Of a DNA stretch of 64,000 nucleotides, positions 1 to 8,598 are shown piece by piece. The notes under the pieces are model-generated. The model worked only from the letters and a program-made list of their open reading frames with translations. It had not been told where the DNA came from and ran no database searches. The stretch comes from Candidatus Helarchaeota archaeon. GTDB taxonomy: Archaea; Asgardarchaeota; Lokiarchaeia; Helarchaeales; HEL-GB-A. The stretch is taken from contig JABXJT010000004.1 in the NCBI GenBank assembly GCA_013375455.1, forward strand, positions 55,927 to 119,926, given 5' to 3'. The stretch's first letter is position 1. Every line of letters starts with the position of its first letter. The position numbers were made by a program, and so were the translations under genes.

Positions 1-521
1 TGTAATCCGAATGTAGAGAGATCTAGTTTATCAATTTGAATGATGGCAGGAACAAAAGCTAGAACCATAATTCCCATTAAAATTAGCCCAACTAAAACGC
101 CTAAAAACATTTTGACATTTGTGCGTGAGGATACTTTCCCCTCAAGGATTAAATCCACGGCATATCTAAATTCTTGAAATTTAGTGATATCAGATGAATA
201 TTTAGTTTCTAGGTCTCGTTGAAAAATAGCTGAGAATTCTGTTAGGATTTGGAATAGAAGCTTGCGAATAAGTTTCGAGTTATCCCTTGGATCTACAATG
301 ACAATTCCTATAATTGGCGGATTTTGTAATGGATAAATAAAAAGTTGTTCACCAGTCTGTAATTTAAGGCTCTGCATTCCAGATCCCAAAGCTTCCGTTG
401 CAAAGGCACCTAACGCATTAATAAATCCAGTTATTAATTGGGAATCTATTTTGCTTTTAGTAAAATGTTGCTCGAATATGCAAACTCCACTTTCAGTCGT
501 GATAAAAAGAGAATGAAACAT
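1..521 (-). CDS. Longin-like domain protein with C-terminal membrane helix (partial)
   Basis: An open frame reads leftwards from ATG at 519-521 and runs off the window edge, so at least 173 residues are present without a stop. The N-terminus (MFHSLFITTESGVCIFEQHF) has the alternating strand pattern of longin/roadblock-type small domains that work with small GTPases. A hydrophobic stretch near residues 137-160 (MFLGVLVGLILMGIMVLAFV) looks like a transmembrane helix that would anchor the domain to a membrane. The longin assignment is by pattern only; no enzyme motif is visible. The Arf-like GTPase 3 kb away is a possible functional relative, which is inference. Confidence 0.6.
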   Translation of the reverse strand, partial: MFHSLFITTESGVCIFEQHFTKSKIDSQLITGFINALGAFATEALGSGMQSLKLQTGEQLFIYPLQNPPIIGIVIVDPRDNSKLIRKLLFQILTEFSAIFQRDLETKYSSDITKFQEFRYAVDLILEGKVSSRTNVKMFLGVLVGLILMGIMVLAFVPAIIQIDKLDLSTFGL

Positions 522-615
522 AATTCTTTATAAGAATTATGACTTTTAATCCTTCTGAAAGGTGCCGATTTTCCATCAAAGATGAAGAATGGAGATTGAA
601 ATTAGAGTATTTAGG

Positions 616-723
616 CTATTTAGGTGATTCAGAATCTGATGTATAAATGACATACATCATTAAGCCTAAATATGCCAAAATAACTATGAAACTTATTATA
701 AGACCTTCGAAAAGCAAATTCAT
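616..723 (-). CDS. Putative 35-residue single-span membrane peptide
   Basis: A short open frame starts at ATG 721-723 and stops at TAG 616-618. It encodes a short polar start, one hydrophobic segment (LIISFIVILAYLGLMMYVIY) and a polar tail (TSDSESPK). It lies upstream of and in the same direction as the longin-like membrane gene at the left edge, and could be co-transcribed with it. Such short frames can arise by chance, but the clean hydrophobic core with a polar acidic end is typical of small membrane proteins. No family is recognised. Confidence 0.4.
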   Translation of the reverse strand: MNLLFEGLIISFIVILAYLGLMMYVIYTSDSESPK

Positions 724-882
724 CACACCATAATATATTTCACATCTATAAAATATTTTAAGTTTAAATAATGGTTCTAAACTCCGAAGTAAATGGAGTA
801 AGGTTGAAAATTAACTAAGTCAATTCAATGCCATCTTTTTCACTCAATCAACTTTTTGAATAAGAAAAAGAATGATTTTAAC

Positions 883-1338
883 ATGAGTTTCACTAATCCA
901 ATTGATAAAGTGCTCCAGTTAATTCGAAACTTGGGATTGTTTACCGAGGTCAAGGGTGCCAACGAAATTCATTCCGAGGTTCGGGGGCTTTTAAGAGATA
1001 TTTATGACTTGTTTTTGGGCTTGGAATCCTTCAATCGCAAAAAAAGATTAGCCCTATTAAAGCTGGCACACTTATTTCCCAAGACGCTGACTACCGCTGA
1101 CCTCAGAAGAGTAATGGAATATTCAGACAATACCTCGCTCAGTTACGTGCGTAATGAGATTAAAGAATTAGAAGAAGCGAATTTAATCATCATCAACAAA
1201 TATAAGGATAAAAAATTGCCTTTCCAAATTCAAATTAACCATACTCACAAGCTCATGCGGCTTTTGATTGCATTAACCAGCTTTGGAATCGAATACAAAG
1301 AGATGGTAGAAGAACAGGTGGAAGATAAGAATGAATGA
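883..1338 (+). CDS. Winged-helix DNA-binding protein
   Basis: The ATG at 883 gives 151 residues; an upstream in-frame TTG at 856 would add nine. Residues about 50-125 contain a helix-turn-helix with wing: a helical segment (RKKRLALLKLAHLFP), a recognition region around TLTTADLRRVMEYSDNT, and a basic wing (INKYKDKKLPFQIQI). This suggests a transcriptional regulator. The gene overlaps the start of the next membrane protein gene by 8 bp, so the two are probably co-translated, and a third membrane gene follows. No specific family or target is recognised. Confidence 0.6.
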   Translation: MSFTNPIDKVLQLIRNLGLFTEVKGANEIHSEVRGLLRDIYDLFLGLESFNRKKRLALLKLAHLFPKTLTTADLRRVMEYSDNTSLSYVRNEIKELEEANLIIINKYKDKKLPFQIQINHTHKLMRLLIALTSFGIEYKEMVEEQVEDKNE

Positions 1339-2029
1339 TCCAGCAGAATATGATGATGAAGAGCTTAGTTTGTTCTTAAAAGGATTGCGACGATATATCA
1401 CGGCTAGAGCATTATTGATCTACATATTTATTGGTGGAGCTACCGTGGCGTTCGGATTGATATATTATTATAGTTTGTATTTATTGTTACCTTCAATACA
1501 CAGAGATTATTTTTTTATTCTAATAATGATTGGATTTATTGTGGGTTTAAACGTGGTATTCCAGCGTAGTCTTTTCATTCATCATTTACCTCCATATACA
1601 TTGGATATCATAAAAAAAGCAGGGTTTAAAATCCATCCATTTAAGCATCTTCTATTCTTCAACCGTGCAAAGGTCTATCCTACACGAAATACTTACATTA
1701 GAATAGGATTGATTGTGGGATATTTGCCCTTCTTCGAACTTCGCTTTAAAAGTTATAAAATCAGCCTTCAAAGTGGAAAATTAGCAGAGAAAAGTGATTT
1801 ATTAGGAACACATATTGTAAGAAAAATCGCAGAAAAAAATCTGATAGGATGGGATGAAAAGAGTGATAGTAAGCGAGTCGGCCTCACTCGTAAAAAGATG
1901 GGGGGACTTCGCTTTAAGACTATATGTTTGCCTGAAGAAATGACGGGGAGATTATTGCAAATGGGAAAAGCTATTAGAGAGTGGGAAAAATCACTTGAAA
2001 AAATAGCTGAATATGCAGTTTCTAATTGA
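1331..2029 (+). CDS. Membrane protein with two N-terminal helices, unknown function
   Basis: This encodes 232 residues starting at ATG 1331 inside the end of the preceding winged-helix gene. Two hydrophobic segments (about residues 28-54 and 60-80) form a hairpin in the membrane. They are followed by about 150 mostly basic cytosolic residues with no recognisable motif. The 8-bp overlap with the regulator and the near-contiguous downstream membrane gene suggest a three-gene operon. I do not recognise the family. Confidence 0.65.
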   Translation: MNDPAEYDDEELSLFLKGLRRYITARALLIYIFIGGATVAFGLIYYYSLYLLLPSIHRDYFFILIMIGFIVGLNVVFQRSLFIHHLPPYTLDIIKKAGFKIHPFKHLLFFNRAKVYPTRNTYIRIGLIVGYLPFFELRFKSYKISLQSGKLAEKSDLLGTHIVRKIAEKNLIGWDEKSDSKRVGLTRKKMGGLRFKTICLPEEMTGRLLQMGKAIREWEKSLEKIAEYAVSN

Positions 2030-2043
2030 GGTATTGTAGTTTA

Positions 2044-3171
2044 ATGTCTTCTTTAATAAATCGCTTCTTAAAGGGAATTAAGGCATATTTTGGAGCCGAA
2101 TTCCGTTATTATACCATTACTTTTTTTTTCTTCTTGGTCTTAATCGCAATTCTTGCCCCATTATTCATTCTACTAGACATTAAAAGCTTAAATAACATTG
2201 AAATAGTATATGTGATTGGCACCTCTTCCGCATTATTTTACGCTATTTATATATTTTTGACATTGAGCTCTAGAATGCGAGATCTCTTTTTTAGGACCAA
2301 ATGGAAATATCTTCTGGGAATTGTAATTCCTATCGGGGGAACTCTTGGATTAAGCTTGTTTGTAATCAAATTAATTGAAGTATTGCCACCTCAATTATCT
2401 TATGCTATCGTAACTATAACATTGTTAGTCGCCTTCTTAATTTGGCTAGTTATTCAATTATTTGCCTTTGGACTTTTCATAAAAGACATAAATATTTATT
2501 TCCTCGAAAAAATTGAGAGAAATTCCGAGAAAGAAAAAAAGCGCCTCATTTTATTTGCGATAATATTTCAGGTGGTCTTAGTAATTTATTTATTTCTTGT
2601 AAGAACTGGATTTAAGGATGTTAAAAAACTCATTAGTGATAATCTTTTTCCTTTTCCATTTAATTTATGGCTAATTCCATTAATAATTACGGTGTTTTCA
2701 GGAATTCTCTTGATTATCTCAATGATCAGGAAGAAATACTATTCGGCTTTTTTTTCGACTGGTTATATCCTTTTATATAACCTGTATTTGCTTTACCACA
2801 TTGGTTACCTGATGTTCTTAATTTATGTCCCTCCAGCTTTATTTATTGGAACGATTAACATCCTGAGTCTTTTATTTTTTACAATTTCAATTATTTATAC
2901 ATTACAAGCAACATCTGGAATGATTAATACGAAATTAGAACGATGGTGGCAACCTTTGAGCTTTTTCCTATTCACGATTGTTCTTTTGTATATAACTTGG
3001 AGTATTACCTTTTTATATGATTTAGCCGCTGCTGGAGTTCCTGAAATTTACCTAGAAGAATTTTTCTGGGCTATAAATCATTTTATTTCGTATGTTTTCG
3101 GGATTATTCTCTTGATCGTAACAGTATTCATATTTATGGGCAAATTGAAAAGAAAAAAAGAGGTAGAATGA
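2044..3171 (+). CDS. Polytopic membrane protein, unknown function
   Basis: The ATG at 2044 gives 375 residues; the longer frame begins at TTG 2026, overlapping the previous stop. At least eight strongly hydrophobic segments are visible from about residue 20 to the end, with short charged loops such as RNSEKEKKR. The C-terminus is a basic tail (GKLKRKKEVE). It follows the two-helix membrane protein by 14 bp, so the pair may form a complex. Composition suggests a membrane sensor or transporter-like protein, but no family motif is recognised. Confidence 0.65.
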   Translation: MSSLINRFLKGIKAYFGAEFRYYTITFFFFLVLIAILAPLFILLDIKSLNNIEIVYVIGTSSALFYAIYIFLTLSSRMRDLFFRTKWKYLLGIVIPIGGTLGLSLFVIKLIEVLPPQLSYAIVTITLLVAFLIWLVIQLFAFGLFIKDINIYFLEKIERNSEKEKKRLILFAIIFQVVLVIYLFLVRTGFKDVKKLISDNLFPFPFNLWLIPLIITVFSGILLIISMIRKKYYSAFFSTGYILLYNLYLLYHIGYLMFLIYVPPALFIGTINILSLLFFTISIIYTLQATSGMINTKLERWWQPLSFFLFTIVLLYITWSITFLYDLAAAGVPEIYLEEFFWAINHFISYVFGIILLIVTVFIFMGKLKRKKEVE

Positions 3172-3708
3172 TTACTCAATCTTAATAGTCCATATTGTTT
3201 CGCGTCCTTTTTTACCTTCGCGCTTGACTTTTCCAGAAAGTACCAATTCTAGAAGATAGCGTCTGATTGTTTTTCGATTGTATCTGAAATATTTCCGCAA
3301 TTCGGAGATCGTCAGTCTCTGTTGCTCACACAGGACATCTACCATTCTTTCCTTTACTGGTTTTGTTTTCGGTTTTTTAGTGGAGGTCTTGGGATAAAAG
3401 CTTTTGGCAAATTTTAGTAATGCTTGATAGTTCTGTTGTGCTTCTCCACTATCTAGAAATAGCAATAATAGATTCATATCTTCAGAAAAAGCCACGACTG
3501 AAAAATTCTCGAAGAAAATCGCCCGTGGTTTGATGCCGTTGCCACTTTGAAACATTAGATAAAATGGCGTGCAAAATTGATCCAAATCCAATTCAAATTC
3601 CTTTGCAAGTGTTTTTTTCCATTCAACTATCGGTCCCTTTAATGTATCGAATCCAATCATGGCTATCGATTTAACTTGGTCCGTCGTTAGGTCCATCTTT
3701 ATTTTCAC
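3172..3708 (-). CDS. Longin-like domain fused to winged helix
   Basis: This 178-residue protein has an N-terminal domain (about residues 10-105) beginning IAMIGFDTLKGPIVEW. That resembles longin/roadblock-like small domains, which often open with a strand followed by a Gly-Pro turn. The C-terminal 70 residues are a winged helix (VLCEQQRLTISELRKYFRYN, then RKTIRRYLLELVLSGKV). Its start lies 38 bp inside the end of the upstream Arf-like GTPase gene, so the two are translationally coupled. A GTPase-linked sensor that binds DNA is a reasonable inference, not shown. Confidence 0.6.
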   Translation of the reverse strand: MKIKMDLTTDQVKSIAMIGFDTLKGPIVEWKKTLAKEFELDLDQFCTPFYLMFQSGNGIKPRAIFFENFSVVAFSEDMNLLLLFLDSGEAQQNYQALLKFAKSFYPKTSTKKPKTKPVKERMVDVLCEQQRLTISELRKYFRYNRKTIRRYLLELVLSGKVKREGKKGRETIWTIKIE

Positions 3709-4189
3709 CCATCTCAGTTGCTTTTAATAATTCCTTAATTAAAATATAGTACATTTTCTCTTTTTGGCGGGGATTGATTGCTGTAATTCCATAAGTCGGG
3801 ACGTGTAAGACGTTTTCTACTCTTTTAGCACTAAAATGCCCATCCATATCCTGTTTATTTGCTATTGCTACGACTCGTGCGTTTTTTTGAGTTCTGCTTA
3901 CCCACTCTATAAGTTGTTTTGTTTGAAGCACATTTTGGGGGGTTGAATCTGTTACCACAAAAACGAGATAAGAACCATTTAAATATTGGTTCCAAAAGGG
4001 TTGAAAAGCAGCTTGACCGCCAATATCCCAAAGTTTTACCTCATGTTCTCCAAATTGAAGGTTTCCGAAATCTAATCCTATTGTGGGCTTATAGTCTAAT
4101 GGTGGAACTTCTCCTGAGAGTAATTTAATCAATGTAGACTTCCCGACTGAAGGCGCTCCTAAAAAGGACACTTTTACACTGGTACCCAT
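3671..4189 (-). CDS. Arf/Sar-like small GTPase
   Basis: The G1 P-loop GAPSVGKST, the G3 WDIGGQ and the G4 NKQD are intact. The WDxGGQ and NKQD forms are those of Arf/Sar/Arl GTPases rather than Ras/Rab. I chose ATG at 4189 (MGTSVKV), because the longer frame from 4204 adds only five residues. A glycine right after Met could allow N-terminal modification as in eukaryotic Arfs, which is inference. The gene overlaps a longin/winged-helix gene downstream, the kind of partner expected for an Arf-type GTPase in Asgard archaea. Confidence 0.88.
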   Translation of the reverse strand: MGTSVKVSFLGAPSVGKSTLIKLLSGEVPPLDYKPTIGLDFGNLQFGEHEVKLWDIGGQAAFQPFWNQYLNGSYLVFVVTDSTPQNVLQTKQLIEWVSRTQKNARVVAIANKQDMDGHFSAKRVENVLHVPTYGITAINPRQKEKMYYILIKELLKATEMGENKDGPNDGPS

Positions 4190-4362
4190 TCTATTCCATC
4201 TCACTTAGCATTATTTGTTAAAAAAATAGCAGTAGAAAAAAGAATTAAAAGCACGTAATATTGTGATATTTGCATCTGATCTAAGTGACATTAGGCGAAT
4301 ATTTCAAAAGCAAAAATGGATTTCATATTATGATTAGAGTCATGCAATAGTAGGGGTTAAGA

Positions 4363-6192
4363 ATGAAAGAATTGAATAAAACAGCAATCTCAGTATTAAA
4401 TCAGCGATATTTGATGAAAGATGATGATGGTCACATCATAGAAACTCCTGATGGGATGTTTAAGAGGGTTGCAAAAAATATTGCGGCAGTTGATAAATAT
4501 TATGGGGCGACTGATAAACAAATTCAGGAGATTGAGAATAAGTTTTTGGATATAATGGTAAACCTAGATTTCCTTCCTAATTCTCCTACTTTAATGAACG
4601 CCGGGCGTAAATATCAGCAATTAGCTGCTTGCTTTGTGTTGCCCATTGAAGATTCCATGGAAAGTATTTTTGATGGTCTTAAGAATGCGGCGATAATTCA
4701 ACAAACAGGGGGAGGTACTGGCTTTTCCTTCTCGAATTTACGCCCGAAAGGTGACCCTGTCAAATCATCAAGTGGTGTGGCGAGTGGCCCCGTCTCCTTT
4801 ATGAAAATTTTTGATGCTGCGGCTGAACAGATAAAGCAAGGTGGGATGCGCAGGGGCGCTAATATGGGAATTCTCAGAATTGATCATCCGGATATCATCG
4901 ATTTTATCACAGTTAAGGACGATCCCAGCATATTAACAAATTTTAACATTAGTGTTGCCATTACAGATGAGTTTATGGATGCCGTAAATTCAAATAAAAC
5001 ACTTCATCTAATAAATCCAAGGATTAAACAAATAGTACGTGCAGTAGAGGCCAAAAAAATCTTTGATTTAATTGTCTTGATGGCTTGGAAAAATGCAGAT
5101 CCCGGTGTCATTTTCATTGATACCATAAATAGAGCAAATCCTACCCCCTTGGTGGGCAGAATTGAGAGCACGAATCCATGTGGCGAGGTCCCACTTCTTC
5201 CGTGGGAAGCTTGCAATTTAGGGTCCATCAACGTGGCCAATTTCATAAAGGATGGGAAGATTGATTATGAACGGCTTTCAAAAACGGTGGATGTTGCTGT
5301 ACATTTTTTAGATAACGTGATTGATGCAAGCAAATATCCTTTAGAAAAAATAGATGCTATGGTCAAAAAGAACCGTAAAGTGGGTCTCGGTATCATGGGA
5401 TTTGCCGATTTGTTGATCCAATTAAAAGAAGTCTATGGATCAGAACGGTCGTTTAAAATTGCCGAGGAGTTAATGGAGTTTATTGAAAAAAAGGCTCATA
5501 AAAAATCTGAACAACTAGCAGAAGAGCGAGGAGTGTTCCCCAATTATAAAGGTAGCATCTATGATGGCAAATATCAACTTCGCAATGCGACTCTCACGAG
5601 CATCGCACCAACTGGAACGTTAAGCATCATTGCTGGTTGCTCGAGTAGTATCGAAACAATATTCGCGGTTGTCTTTCGACGGGAAATATTAGGCGGGCAG
5701 GTGTTTTATGAAGCAAATCCCCTCTTTGAAAAATTGGCAAAAGAGGAGGGATTCTATAGCGCAAAATTAATGGAACAAATTGCGAAACAAGGAAACATCA
5801 GTAATATTTCGGAGATTCCAAAAGAAATTCGAGAAATTTTTGTGACTGCATTAGAAGTGACACCAGAAGCCCACGTAAAGGTACAAGCGGTATTTCAAAA
5901 GCATGTCGATAATGCAGTGTCTAAAACAGTTAATCTTCCAAGGAGTGCAACGCCGAAAGATATTGAAATCATTTTTAAACTTGCTTATGATTTAGGATGC
6001 AAAGGAATTACGGTTTATAGATATGGGTCAAAAAAGCATCAAGTACTCTCTATAGGAAAGGGAATAAATGTTGCGGATGAAAAATCTGCAGTTACTGATA
6101 GAAAATGTCCTGAATGTGGTGCAACGAGCGTTATTCAGCATGCTCGTTGCAATTTCTGTAAAAATTGTGGTGCATCCAATTGTTTATTATAG
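4363..6192 (+). CDS. nrdJ: Adenosylcobalamin-dependent (class II) ribonucleotide reductase
   Basis: This enzyme reduces ribonucleotides to deoxyribonucleotides with a B12-derived radical. Visible marks are [10 protein letters not shown] (about 73-82), the first substrate-site Cys in LAACFVL (about 88), [13 protein letters not shown] (about 115), NPCGE and ACNLGSINV (about 270-290), and [15 protein letters not shown] (about 415). The C-terminal 30 residues form a zinc ribbon with CPECG and CKNCG, and the protein ends with a further Cys. At 609 residues it is compact and shows no N-terminal ATP-cone. The gene stands alone, flanked by a divergent GTPase gene and a small zinc-ribbon gene. Confidence 0.93.
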   Translation: MKELNKTAISVLNQRYLMKDDDGHIIETPDGMFKRVAKNIAAVDKYYGATDKQIQEIENKFLDIMVNLDFLPNSPTLMNAGRKYQQLAACFVLPIEDSMESIFDGLKNAAIIQQTGGGTGFSFSNLRPKGDPVKSSSGVASGPVSFMKIFDAAAEQIKQGGMRRGANMGILRIDHPDIIDFITVKDDPSILTNFNISVAITDEFMDAVNSNKTLHLINPRIKQIVRAVEAKKIFDLIVLMAWKNADPGVIFIDTINRANPTPLVGRIESTNPCGEVPLLPWEACNLGSINVANFIKDGKIDYERLSKTVDVAVHFLDNVIDASKYPLEKIDAMVKKNRKVGLGIMGFADLLIQLKEVYGSERSFKIAEELMEFIEKKAHKKSEQLAEERGVFPNYKGSIYDGKYQLRNATLTSIAPTGTLSIIAGCSSSIETIFAVVFRREILGGQVFYEANPLFEKLAKEEGFYSAKLMEQIAKQGNISNISEIPKEIREIFVTALEVTPEAHVKVQAVFQKHVDNAVSKTVNLPRSATPKDIEIIFKLAYDLGCKGITVYRYGSKKHQVLSIGKGINVADEKSAVTDRKCPECGATSVIQHARCNFCKNCGASNCLL

Positions 6193-6344
6193 TTAGCAGA
6201 AAAAAAATGTTATAAAAACAATTAGAAACCTTTTAAAATATTAGGAAGTTTTAAAGAATAGACAAGGCAACGCAAAGAATTTATTTAATTTAATTATTTG
6301 AGAAAGAAAAGCACAACATTTCACGAATGATGAGGTGATTTAAA

Positions 6345-6560
6345 GTGCCTAGATGCCCAGAATGTGCGGGATTGATGAAATTTGATAGAAATATACATCA
6401 ATACGTTTGTCAAAGATGTGGGCTTACTCTTGAGAGAATTGAATTAGATAAAATGAGAGAAGCGCATCGAGATAAAATCCGCGAAATAAAGGGAAAGGAA
6501 TTTGAAGAGAAAAGAAAGCGAAAAGAATATTTGGATTGGTGGCTTTCTAAAGAAAAATAA
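6345..6560 (+). CDS. Mini zinc-ribbon protein with basic helical tail
   Basis: GTG at 6345 follows a good ribosome-binding site (gaggtgat). The 71-residue product has one four-Cys ribbon (CPEC then CQRC, spaced by a short hairpin), a GLTLERIE turn, and a highly charged C-terminal helix rich in Lys, Arg and Glu. The ribbon resembles the N-terminal zinc ribbon of TFIIB-like factors, but nothing else of TFIIB is present. A paralogue with the same CxxC, YxCxxCGLT, ER layout lies at 8310-8504. Nucleic-acid binding is likely from composition. Confidence 0.7.
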   Translation: MPRCPECAGLMKFDRNIHQYVCQRCGLTLERIELDKMREAHRDKIREIKGKEFEEKRKRKEYLDWWLSKEK

Positions 6561-6596
6561 TTTCTAAAGCTGAGAATATAAGATTAGGCGAAATTT

Positions 6597-7592
6597 TTAT
6601 TCTATTTGAATTTGTGCGCCAATATTATTTACATTCGTTATAAAAATATCTGCTTTGCATCGATCGTTTAAAAATTCTATTGTTTTTTGTTGCAAATTCT
6701 GTGCCTTTGAAGAACCTTTTACAAGGGCGAAATTTACGGGACCGAACGAACTCATACCAGCCCCATAGGCACCGTTATTCATATAAAAATTAATTAAATC
6801 CAATATAATTCCATCTTGTAATCCGATCTCAATCTTCTTAAATCCCATGCCTTGTATTTCATATATTCCTTGACCGAAATCTTCTATGCGCTTTTGTTTT
6901 ATTGCAGGTAGGATTTTCATTAAGATGATGTGACTAATAGTTCTAACATCAGTTAAGGAAATAGGACAGTTCTGTTGAAAAATGTCAATTTCTTCAATGC
7001 CATATGCCCCTGATTTTATGCGAGGGATGGTAACGACAAAATACCAGTCGTCCGGGACTGGTTCCCATGCTAAGAGTGGGGCAGGGGGAGCTGATGAGGC
7101 AGAAGAGGGAAGGTAAGTCTGTTTTTCCTTACCATTACCAAAAGAGTGACCTCCATCGAGGATAAAGCCGCCTCTTTCAAAAGCAGTAAGACCAATTCTT
7201 GAAGTGCCAGCTCGTTTTGTTAATTTAGCAAGTTCATACGGAGATTTTTCGATATCATTCAATAAACATAAGGCTTTACTTATTGCAAGAGAAAGTTGGG
7301 TTTTTGATCCGAGCCCTTTATGAGCAGGAATGTTTAATTGAATTTTAAGAGAAACCTTGTTTTCTATATTTAAGGATTTCATAATATCTCTTATGATTTC
7401 GGTGATTTCTTTATTTGAATATCCTTGAGAATTGGTTACATTTAAATTAAATTCATTAGATAACTCAGCCTCAACAATAATTTGTGGATTATTAAGGGCG
7501 ACTCCTAGCCCACCGTCAATTCTTCCAATACTTCCATTCAAATCAATTAGACTGAAGTGTAACCTACAAGGTGTAGTAATTTTAACTTTCAT
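6597..7592 (-). CDS. Beta-ribofuranosylaminobenzene 5'-phosphate synthase (GHMP family)
   Basis: The enzyme condenses PRPP with p-hydroxybenzoate or p-aminobenzoate in the first committed step of tetrahydromethanopterin synthesis. The start PCRLHFSLIDLNGS with DGGLGVALNNP is typical of the family. The GHMP glycine-rich motif is PAHKGLGSKTQLSLAI near residue 90, and the C-terminal GAYGAGMSSFGP is also typical. Length (331) fits. A Ser/Pro/Ala-rich loop near residue 165 is unusual for the family. It implies a methanopterin-type C1 carrier in this organism. Confidence 0.85.
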   Translation of the reverse strand: MKVKITTPCRLHFSLIDLNGSIGRIDGGLGVALNNPQIIVEAELSNEFNLNVTNSQGYSNKEITEIIRDIMKSLNIENKVSLKIQLNIPAHKGLGSKTQLSLAISKALCLLNDIEKSPYELAKLTKRAGTSRIGLTAFERGGFILDGGHSFGNGKEKQTYLPSSASSAPPAPLLAWEPVPDDWYFVVTIPRIKSGAYGIEEIDIFQQNCPISLTDVRTISHIILMKILPAIKQKRIEDFGQGIYEIQGMGFKKIEIGLQDGIILDLINFYMNNGAYGAGMSSFGPVNFALVKGSSKAQNLQQKTIEFLNDRCKADIFITNVNNIGAQIQIE

Positions 7593-7654
7593 TCCTTAAT
7601 AACTCTCTATTTGGCTCTAAAAACAACCTTGATAATTGAGATATTTTAGTTTTA

Positions 7655-8221
7655 TTATTGAGAGTGCTGTGTCAGATATCCATCAGTGATTAATTCATTC
7701 GACTGTATGATTGACAGAAGGACTGCACCCGTGACTTCGTCACGCAGATCGTCCCAGGCTTTGCCATGTGCGTAATTTATTCCTGGGCACTCTTCCCACC
7801 CATTCGGACTATAATCAATTGCAACGGACGTTTGTTTCGGATCACATTTTGAGGTTTTCCAGGTGAAAGGAAAAAGCCTGCAGACTATGGGTCTGAAATG
7901 GTAGATATTACAAAATGCTTTTTGCTCTATTTCCTGATAAAACGGACAAATCTTTTGTTCTTTTTTCTTAAGAATATAAACTTCGCCCTTTATCTCAAAT
8001 CTATCAGAAAAAATGCTTCTAACTTTGTGAATTTCTTTTTTAATTAGATATTCAGACTTAAACTCTTGAATTGAAACATATAAATGGGTCGATATAGCAC
8101 GTATTTCCCGGTTTGAAAGAATAATTTCGGAAAATTTGCAACATTTTCCACACTGAAGACAAGAAAAGGTTGAGTTTTTGACACGTGGGGAGATAAAACG
8201 TTTAAAATTTTCAATTATCAT
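7655..8221 (-). CDS. YkgJ-type cysteine-cluster protein
   Basis: The 188-residue protein has the family Cys cluster CLQCGKCC near residues 20-27, followed downstream by CPFY, CNIY and RPIVCRLFPF, which supply the remaining metal ligands (zinc or iron-sulfur). A further Cys pair lies in the second half. Function in the family is not well defined. It precedes the beta-RFAP synthase gene on the same strand with a 60-bp gap, so joint transcription is possible. Confidence 0.75.
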   Translation of the reverse strand: MIIENFKRFISPRVKNSTFSCLQCGKCCKFSEIILSNREIRAISTHLYVSIQEFKSEYLIKKEIHKVRSIFSDRFEIKGEVYILKKKEQKICPFYQEIEQKAFCNIYHFRPIVCRLFPFTWKTSKCDPKQTSVAIDYSPNGWEECPGINYAHGKAWDDLRDEVTGAVLLSIIQSNELITDGYLTQHSQ

Positions 8222-8309
8222 AATTATATCCCTAATAGTATCTGAAATATTTAAACTCTAAAAACCATACATAAATACAATTAACGAAAATTTGATAGGA
8301 ATAGCCTCT

Positions 8310-8504
8310 ATGACAAAATCGTCTAGGCGGAAAGATAAAATTGCAGGCCGCCCCCTCTGGGAAGCAACGGATGAGCGGTGCGAGGAGTGCAAAGGCGAAA
8401 TGCTCAAGACTGGACGTTTCTCGTATTGTTGCACCGCCTGTGGATTGACCCAAGAGCGTTATCCAACGAGAATATATCGAAAAAGGGGATCAAGAAGAAG
8501 ATAA
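8310..8504 (+). CDS. Mini zinc-ribbon protein, paralogue of 6345-6560
   Basis: ATG at 8310 (MTKSSRRKDK) is preferred over an in-frame TTG at 8292, giving 64 residues. One ribbon (CEEC then CTAC) is flanked by basic residues, and the C-terminus (YRKRGSRRR) is strongly basic. The ribbon and the following GLTQER match the GLTLER of the protein at 6345, showing a shared origin. Nucleic-acid or RNP binding is a reasonable inference. The opposite-strand open frame over this stretch has no domain signal and is taken as a shadow. Confidence 0.65.
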   Translation: MTKSSRRKDKIAGRPLWEATDERCEECKGEMLKTGRFSYCCTACGLTQERYPTRIYRKRGSRRR

Positions 8505-8598
8505 ATTCGATGACATTTCAGACAAATGCCTTTTCCTCATTTGAGAGTCAGCAGTTGTTTTCTTCATTAATGCCATTTTTAATTTAAATAATTGTAAT

